In this document: piece by piece, positions 6,994-11,398 of the stretch | Position numbering within the stretch: the stretch's first letter is position 1 | Layout: every line of letters begins with the position of its first letter | Source of the DNA: an uncultured cyanobacterium | GTDB lineage: Bacteria; Cyanobacteriota; Cyanobacteriia; Cyanobacteriales; Chroococcidiopsidaceae | Assembly: GCA_946221495.1 (NCBI GenBank) | Contig: CAMIFA010000160.1 | Location: 1 to 11,398, forward strand | Direction: 5' to 3' | Length of the DNA: 11,398 bases | Notes under the pieces: model-generated | The model's database searches: none | What the model saw: the letters and a program-made list of their open reading frames with translations, nothing else | Told to the model about the DNA's origin: nothing | Translations under genes and position numbers: made by a program

Positions 6994-7701
6994 CTAAAGT
7001 GCTAACGTGCCACTTTGAGAATTTTGGCAATGCTGATTAATTACATGACAACACTGAGAAACATCAGCGCGTTGTTGCATAGCCTTAACCAGTGCTTGAT
7101 AAGCAGATGAATTTGCTTGTAGTAGAGTACGCGCTTGCAGAATTGCCCAACGCTGCTTCTGCTCTTGGGCGGCGGCAGAAAAACCTAATTTAGTTAGAAC
7201 TATTCTGATCTTTTGCCTGTCGTCTGCGCCACCTTCGGCATTACCATAAGCCAGCATTTCAGCAGCAACACCTGCCATCCAAATAATGCAGTACGAGTTT
7301 AATAATTGAGAGTTGAGCGTACCTTGTTCTAGCTGTGAAGCTAACTTTTGATCGTCAAAGCTAACACCACCCTGCCCTGATTGTTTTTGCTTTAAAGCTT
7401 CCCAAGCGCTGAGTGTATAACCGCTAACTGGAATTTCTAGTAGGTGAGCGACTAGAAAGTGTCCTGCTTCGTGCTGGACAATACGCTCTCGGTGAGCAGG
7501 CGAAAAACTACCTAGCCAATCTAAAAGCAGTGTGTTTCCCTTGCCTTGGAAGCTGAGACTATCTAAGGTAGCAAGTCCTAAAAGGGTAAAAGTGGCGATC
7601 GCACTTACAGTTGGTGACAAGTTGAATAATGGTCCTAATAAACTCGCAAGCGTCATTACAAAAATAGAAATAGCTATCAAATTCAGGGAAGTCTGGCTCA
7701 T
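6994..7701 (-). CDS. Membrane-anchored M41 (FtsH-type) zinc peptidase lacking the AAA domain
   Basis: This 235-residue protein has two N-terminal hydrophobic segments (about 7-27 and 31-50). A peptidase region carries the zinc motif HEAGH at 77-81. The later AGVAAEMLAYGNAEGGADD (143-161) matches the FtsH segment G-x-AAE...TTGASND, where the aspartate is the third zinc ligand (here D160 or D161). FtsH itself is about 600-640 residues with an AAA ATPase domain before the peptidase; that domain is absent here, so ATP-driven unfolding by this chain is not expected. Stand-alone M41-like proteins of this size are known in cyanobacteria, often annotated as 'ATP-dependent Zn protease'; their substrates are unclear to me. 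The ATG at 7699-7701 has no clear ribosome binding site. The gene is convergent with the cyclase gene (61-bp gap) and divergent from the orphan membrane protein gene. Metal ligands look intact, so an active metalloprotease is plausible. Confidence 0.85.
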   Translation of the reverse strand: MSQTSLNLIAISIFVMTLASLLGPLFNLSPTVSAIATFTLLGLATLDSLSFQGKGNTLLLDWLGSFSPAHRERIVQHEAGHFLVAHLLEIPVSGYTLSAWEALKQKQSGQGGVSFDDQKLASQLEQGTLNSQLLNSYCIIWMAGVAAEMLAYGNAEGGADDRQKIRIVLTKLGFSAAAQEQKQRWAILQARTLLQANSSAYQALVKAMQQRADVSQCCHVINQHCQNSQSGTLAL

Positions 7702-8008
7702 TAGGTGTAATTTAAGTGCAGTGCTGTATTTATTATCAAGTGATCGCCGCAGTGCTTACACTACTTCCTAAAAAACATATATTTCGTGTAAGGTCTGTTC
7801 TTTGTAGACAAACCAAAAATCCCAGCAATACTTAATCTACAGGCTGCCAAGGCATCTTGTTTAGAAATAAAATGAAATGAACTAGATCACACCAATCCTG
7901 CTTTTATAATTTTGATTAGGAAAACTATCAAGGAGCAAGTATTCTTCCAACAATAGTAGAGCAAGGATTAGTCTACATTAATTAAGTTGTAAAACTGACT
8001 AGTAAATT
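7702..8008. other. Divergent intergenic region, peptidase / orphan membrane protein
   Basis: This 307-bp AT-rich spacer contains no gene that I can support. The octamer GCAGTGCT occurs twice as a direct repeat, at 7718-7725 and 7749-7756, 31 bp apart and close to the peptidase start. I see no clear -10/-35 pair and no RNA gene. Confidence 0.6.
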
Positions 8009-8713
8009 ATGCGCTTATTTCAAAACGCTAGAAATAGACCACATCAGAAAAACTATCGGCGAGTTCTTCAATGCCTACTCGAAACAAACAACCTTGCCAA
8101 AGAAGAACTTAATAATGAACTTCAACAACGAGAGGGATTGCTAGCAAGATTTAAATACTTTCTGTTTCTTAAACCGAATATTATTCTCCTCGTTCCTTTT
8201 ATTGTTTTTTTAGTTTTACTACCTCCTGCTTATATTATTCGCAATTTTGTAAATGTTTTATGGATTCGCTTGTTATTCGTGTTTTTTTGTGCATTCCTTT
8301 ACGTAATGATACCGCTATTTCTTCAAAGAATTACTCCCAAGCTTGATATGGAATTGCATGAGCTATGGGCAGGTGTTATAAGCTGCTGTCAGAGAGAAGA
8401 AAATTGGAAAAATAATTTAAAACAGATAAAGCGTGATATTAATAGAGCTATTCTCTCTTATAGATGGGAAGGCAAACCGTTGGGCTTTATCGCCAACCTT
8501 TTATGGGGTGGAGTTTTTATAGGTTGTCTTCCTGACCCAGATTTCCAGAAAGCTCTGATAACAATGTCATTTTCACAAGTATTCCAAGCCAATTTGTTTG
8601 GCTCTATGTGCCTAATATTTCTTCCATTTATTTACATCTATTATTTCATTAATTTTGAAACACCAATTGCTCGGATGGAGATTATTATCTCTCAAATTGA
8701 ATTTGAGGAATAG
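8009..8713 (+). CDS. Unrecognised membrane protein with four predicted helices
   Basis: I do not recognise this 234-residue protein. It starts with a basic, amphipathic stretch (1-55), followed by hydrophobic segments at about 57-77, 84-105, 158-174 and 194-214. That arrangement suggests two membrane hairpins separated by a charged, soluble-looking middle part (about 107-156, including ELHELWAGVISCCQREENW). The C-terminus (about 215-234) is acidic. No catalytic motif is apparent. The coding sequence is more AT-rich than its neighbours, which might point to acquisition or weak constraint. The ATG at 8009 lacks an obvious ribosome binding site. It stands alone: divergent from the peptidase gene and convergent with the mysAB/mysC-remnant strand. 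The long uninterrupted frame with plausible membrane topology supports a real gene; the function is unknown. Confidence 0.7.
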   Translation: MRLFQNARNRPHQKNYRRVLQCLLETNNLAKEELNNELQQREGLLARFKYFLFLKPNIILLVPFIVFLVLLPPAYIIRNFVNVLWIRLLFVFFCAFLYVMIPLFLQRITPKLDMELHELWAGVISCCQREENWKNNLKQIKRDINRAILSYRWEGKPLGFIANLLWGGVFIGCLPDPDFQKALITMSFSQVFQANLFGSMCLIFLPFIYIYYFINFETPIARMEIIISQIEFEE

Positions 8714-8729
8714 TAGCAGGGATAGCTTC

Positions 8730-8942
8730 TCAATCACCTCATAACTCCACAAGTTTGCCAATATTAAAATCAATCCTAATCCAGCCTCTTAGTTTGTGTA
8801 AATCATCAAGGAGGAGTAACGGAATTTGCCAGTTGTGATCTCCCATAAGGAAAGAGTGGCAAGATTTTGAAATACCACGAATAGCCGCGCTCTTATATCC
8901 TGTAATTACGCCATGAGCAAGGGTTAGTACGTTTATCCTTAA
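8730..8942 (-). pseudogene. mysC: Remnant of mysC (ATP-grasp ligase, mycosporine-glycine synthesis), 3' end only
   Basis: Intact MysC attaches glycine to 4-deoxygadusol. On the minus strand directly downstream of mysB, the usual place of mysC, an open frame with no usable start runs from 8942 to a TGA at 8739-8741. Its last part reads FLMGDHNWQIPLLLLDDL and then GWIRIDFNIGKLVEL. As I recall the family, MysC ends in a very similar block finishing IDFNIGKLVELGGD. Here the codons after KLVEL are TGA, GGT, GAT, TGA: one substitution (GGA to TGA) away from Gly-Gly-Asp-stop, which puts the ancestral stop at 8730-8732. The recognisable part is about 8730-8852. Upstream of it the similarity fades, with a likely frameshift near 8855-8865 (LP readable in another frame). 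The other 400 or so codons expected for MysC are missing. The family match is from memory, without an alignment. Confidence 0.72.
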
Positions 8943-8952
8943 TTACAATAAT

Positions 8953-8985
8953 CCTCTTAGCCCCTCTTTAAAAAGGGCTAAGAGG
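8953..8985. terminator. Perfect 11-bp inverted repeat, candidate terminator downstream of mysAB
   Basis: CCTCTTAGCCC (8953-8963) and GGGCTAAGAGG (8975-8985) form a perfect stem around an 11-nt loop. It lies 62 bp after the mysB stop. On the minus strand the stem is followed by ATTATTGTAATT, which is U-rich but not a clean U-run. It sits between mysB and the mysC remnant, so it may be both a terminator and the footprint of the event that removed most of mysC. Its G/C-run palindrome style recalls the elements in gcvP and leuS, though the sequence differs. Confidence 0.5.
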
Positions 8986-9047
8986 TAATAAGGGCTATCC
9001 TACTACGTGCTTTTACTGAGGTTGAGATTAAAAAGAGAATTGGTACT

Positions 9048-9878
9048 TCAAAGCCGCCTGATAATTGTCAAGCCATCTCGTAAAGGTAACAACACCTGCT
9101 CAACACGCGGATCGTTGGCAACCACAGAGTTAAAGTGAGCGATCGCTTCTCCATTGGTAGATCGCTCTACTTCAGGTAGATAAACTTGTCCCTGAAGCAA
9201 GGTGTTGTCCACACAGATAAACCCTTGAGGGGCAAGCAAGTTAGTATCTAGCAGTGTCTGGAAATACTGCACGTATTCTTGCTTATCGGCATCAATAAAC
9301 ACAAAGTCGAATGATTCACCTGCTTGGGCAAGCTTGCCAAGTGTATCCAATGCTGAACCTAATTCCACACGGATTTTTGCTCCGTGAGGGGAATTTTGGA
9401 ATAAAGCTTGGGCAAATTGGGCAACGTAGGCATCGACTTCACAAGCAACTAAACGCCCGTCCTCTGGCAAAGCTTCTGCCATTGCTAGGGCTGAATAACC
9501 AGTAAACATCCCAATGTCCAAGATACTTTGGGCGTGGCTCATATGGACGAACATTTTGAGTGTTTGTCCTTCTAGGTGTCCTGACAGCATTTCTTGCTCT
9601 AAAGGACGTACCGTAGAGTTATCTTCTGAGAGTTTACCCCAAGGTTCGTGCTGAGTTTTCTGAGCGATCGCTGCCAGTGCCTCAGACTGGGGTGAGGTAC
9701 ACTGCTCGATATAGGGATCTATTCCTGCTGCTAGACGTAACGTTTTTTGCAGGTGGGTAATTACCTCAGGAGGTATGTTCTTGTCTGCTTCTACCAGATC
9801 CACCGCAGTTTGCAGATGTTCAACTAAAATCCCCAAGGGTGTGACGGGACGAGCATCAACATTCATAACACTAGACAT
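9048..9878 (-). CDS. mysB: O-methyltransferase MysB, 4-deoxygadusol formation
   Basis: This SAM-dependent methyltransferase converts 2-demethyl-4-deoxygadusol into 4-deoxygadusol, the second step of MAA synthesis. It is 276 residues from the ATG at 9876-9878. I prefer this start over the GTG at 9885-9887 because it matches the N-terminus I recall for the Anabaena protein (Ava_3857). The class I Rossmann signature DIGMFTG is at 121-127, followed by the acidic ACEVD near 145-149. FIDADK includes D196, and VDN (223-225) supplies a further metal/substrate residue, as in the cation-dependent caffeoyl-CoA methyltransferase type. LEQEMLSGHLEGQTLKMFVH before the core is a hallmark of this MAA subgroup. 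The start overlaps the end of mysA by 8 nt (ATGTCTAG), so the two are probably translationally coupled. Downstream lies the mysC remnant instead of an intact ligase gene. Confidence 0.95.
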   Translation of the reverse strand: MSSVMNVDARPVTPLGILVEHLQTAVDLVEADKNIPPEVITHLQKTLRLAAGIDPYIEQCTSPQSEALAAIAQKTQHEPWGKLSEDNSTVRPLEQEMLSGHLEGQTLKMFVHMSHAQSILDIGMFTGYSALAMAEALPEDGRLVACEVDAYVAQFAQALFQNSPHGAKIRVELGSALDTLGKLAQAGESFDFVFIDADKQEYVQYFQTLLDTNLLAPQGFICVDNTLLQGQVYLPEVERSTNGEAIAHFNSVVANDPRVEQVLLPLRDGLTIIRRL

Positions 9879-11109
9879 TTGCACCACTTGGGATTAATTG
9901 ATCGACGCTGCCGACATAAGCGTCTATACCTGCACCTCCACGCGGATAGGTAGCACAGATGCGCTTGTGATCGCTTAAGGCTGTGTCAAGTTCTTCTCTT
10001 GCCAAATCGTTAGCGAAGAAGCATTCACCGATTGGTTTTGGCATTGCAGCTCGCTGCAAGCCATCTCGGGTCATCGTAATCGATTGGGTGGCATCCCACA
10101 ATAAATCGCTATCGAGTAGGGGATGGTCGAGGGCTAAACCGATACGGCTCATTAGTCCCAGGATGCGATCGCGGTCTGCAATGCTGATGTAGCCTCGTCT
10201 TTCCGCAATAGTAGCCGTCAGTGCCATGTCAATATTCACGGCATGACCATGTAACAAAGGTACTGAAGGAGCTAATTCTAGCGTCGGACTCCAAGTGTGT
10301 CCATAGGCGATCGCTCGATCAAGCATAATTTCGTGGAGATTAGGAGTCTCCAATTCCAACATTGTTTTGATCGCTTCGTAATTAACACGGTAAGCGACAT
10401 CCTGAAGTTCGGGTGTGCTATCTATGTAGCCAAAGTGAGTACGCAGTAAATCTTCGCCATACTTATCCAACAGTTCAAATACTTCCGCATTTGAGACAAC
10501 TGCAATTTTTACCAGTTCCGCCATGCCGTTGCGGACTTGATCTGTAGGCAGTGTACGCAAAAACGAGAAGTCCAAAATTACTTTTTTCGGCGGGTGGTAA
10601 GCGCCCAAACGATTTTTTAGCTTGCCATGATTGACGGCAACTTTAATTGCTACACCAGCATCAATTAAACCAATTAAAGTTGTAGGAACGCGGATATAGT
10701 TCGTGCTGCGGCGGTAAGTCGCGCAAGCAAAGCCAGCAACATCTGTAAGTAAGCCACCGCCAACAATCAGCACTGGCTCTTTGCGAACCAAATTAAAGTT
10801 AGAGAAAGCATCAACAATCGACAATAATGTATCCATCGTCTTAGTAGGTTCACTAATTGTGACTGGAAACAAAGTTAAGTCGATGTTGTAGTACCTGAAG
10901 TAGGCTTCAATTTGGCTGCCGTAAAGCCGATTCACATTATGGTCAACAATAGCCAGGCAGCGCCCCAAACTTTTGTAGCTCTCGGCTAACTCTGGATTTT
11001 TGAGATCGAAAGCCCCGTTTACAAAAACAAGACTAAATTCAATCTTCTCGTAACCTTCTACATGGAACGCAGTTTCAGTTGCTGCAAATTTTGCTTGGAC
11101 ATTACTCAT
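9871..11109 (-). CDS. mysA: 2-demethyl-4-deoxygadusol synthase MysA (sugar phosphate cyclase)
   Basis: This dehydroquinate-synthase-like enzyme uses NAD+ and a divalent metal to cyclise sedoheptulose-7-phosphate to 2-demethyl-4-deoxygadusol, the entry step to MAA sunscreens. At 412 residues it has the expected length. Visible motifs are the nucleotide-binding GGGLLTDVAGFACATYRR (117-134), PTTLIGLIDAGVAIKVAVNH (142-161) and GMAELVK with presumed metal ligand E198. YGHTWSPTLELA has H273, and LLHGHAVN has H289, with H291 two residues on. The close match from memory to the Anabaena DDGS (Ava_3858), together with the adjacent mysB, favours DDGS over valiolone synthase or the aroB dehydroquinate synthase. 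The ATG at 11107-11109 has an AAAGG ribosome binding site 8 nt upstream. mysA and mysB overlap and form an operon. All metal ligands and the full length are kept, so the enzyme looks functional even though mysC is broken. Confidence 0.96.
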   Translation of the reverse strand: MSNVQAKFAATETAFHVEGYEKIEFSLVFVNGAFDLKNPELAESYKSLGRCLAIVDHNVNRLYGSQIEAYFRYYNIDLTLFPVTISEPTKTMDTLLSIVDAFSNFNLVRKEPVLIVGGGLLTDVAGFACATYRRSTNYIRVPTTLIGLIDAGVAIKVAVNHGKLKNRLGAYHPPKKVILDFSFLRTLPTDQVRNGMAELVKIAVVSNAEVFELLDKYGEDLLRTHFGYIDSTPELQDVAYRVNYEAIKTMLELETPNLHEIMLDRAIAYGHTWSPTLELAPSVPLLHGHAVNIDMALTATIAERRGYISIADRDRILGLMSRIGLALDHPLLDSDLLWDATQSITMTRDGLQRAAMPKPIGECFFANDLAREELDTALSDHKRICATYPRGGAGIDAYVGSVDQLIPSGANV

Positions 11110-11398
11110 TTTTTGTGCCTTTGTTCAATATTTACTAGGAATCAGTACAACACATCTAACACTTGTGGTTTTAACCAACTAAATGCCATCGCGTTGCCTG
11201 AAACTTTGAGCTGACAAAGACCAAGAGTCTTCTTGCTTTTTCATCTAAGAAGTAAAACAGCCTTAAAAATACCTTATTTTCAGCCATTTAAGACCATAAA
11301 AATAAACTCTTTTGTAGATTATTACTCACTATGTCTTCATAACTATACCTAAAGAAGTATAAACTTACAACTTTACAATTATTTAATATTTAGTTTAA
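11110..11398. other. Upstream region of mysA, no gene seen
   Basis: These 289 AT-rich bases should contain the mysAB promoter. I find no convincing -35/-10 pair and no coding frame on either strand. A 16-bp sequence (TAAACTTACAACTTTA, 11360-11375) is identical to 5864-5879, upstream of the cyclase gene. Confidence 0.5.
11118..11122 (-). promoter_or_regulatory. Ribosome binding site of mysA
   Basis: AAAGG on the minus strand lies 8 nt before the mysA ATG. It is the clearest Shine-Dalgarno-like match among the gene starts here and supports the chosen start. Confidence 0.6.

Noticed and set aside
7532..7771. 79-codon open frame on + overlapping the start of the peptidase gene
   Set aside because: Most of it is antisense to the membrane segments of the M41-type gene, with no ribosome binding site or domain.
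9871..11109. aroB (3-dehydroquinate synthase) or valiolone synthase
   Set aside because: The sequence matches the DDGS type from MAA clusters and overlaps a MysB-type methyltransferase gene.

Overview
The window looks like a chromosomal stretch of a cyanobacterium. The octamer GCGATCGC (HIP1) occurs about 14 times in 11.4 kb. Short tandem repeats and G/C-run palindromes typical of filamentous and Chroococcidiopsis-like cyanobacteria are present. The two right-hand genes are the cyanobacterial mycosporine-like amino acid (MAA) genes mysA and mysB. I cannot name the genus.

Layout, left to right. (1) 1-1799, +: the C-terminal part of gcvP, the glycine decarboxylase P protein, running in from the left edge. 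Its frame passes through an octamer tandem array (1-76) and a heptamer/palindrome insertion (253-307). (2) 1803-2681, -: a GalU-type sugar-phosphate nucleotidyltransferase, convergent with gcvP at a 3-bp gap. (3) 2766-5345, -: leuS, complete leucyl-tRNA synthetase, with an in-frame copy of the same kind of palindrome (3279-3308). (4) 5346-5957: a 612-bp AT-rich divergent spacer. (5) 5958-6932, +: a diguanylate cyclase with a degenerate receiver domain. (6) 6994-7701, -: a membrane-anchored FtsH/M41-type zinc peptidase without an AAA ATPase domain. (7) 7702-8008: a divergent spacer. (8) 8009-8713, +: an unrecognised four-helix membrane protein. (9) 8730-8942, -: an eroded 3' end of mysC, the ATP-grasp ligase gene of the MAA pathway. 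(10) 8953-8985: a perfect 11-bp inverted repeat. (11) 9048-9878, -: mysB, an O-methyltransferase. (12) 9871-11109, -: mysA, 2-demethyl-4-deoxygadusol synthase, overlapping mysB by 8 nt. (13) 11110-11398: the mysA upstream region.

mysA and mysB together turn sedoheptulose-7-phosphate into 4-deoxygadusol, the core of MAA sunscreens. The standard cluster order is mysA-mysB-mysC. Here the mysC position holds only a fragment with a nonsense codon just before its original end. This locus alone should therefore stop at 4-deoxygadusol unless another mysC exists elsewhere. The remaining genes are housekeeping or signalling genes with no evident common pathway; leuS and the galU-like gene may be co-transcribed.

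The most notable observations are the mysC remnant and the repeat material lying inside the reading frames of two essential-type enzymes, gcvP and leuS.
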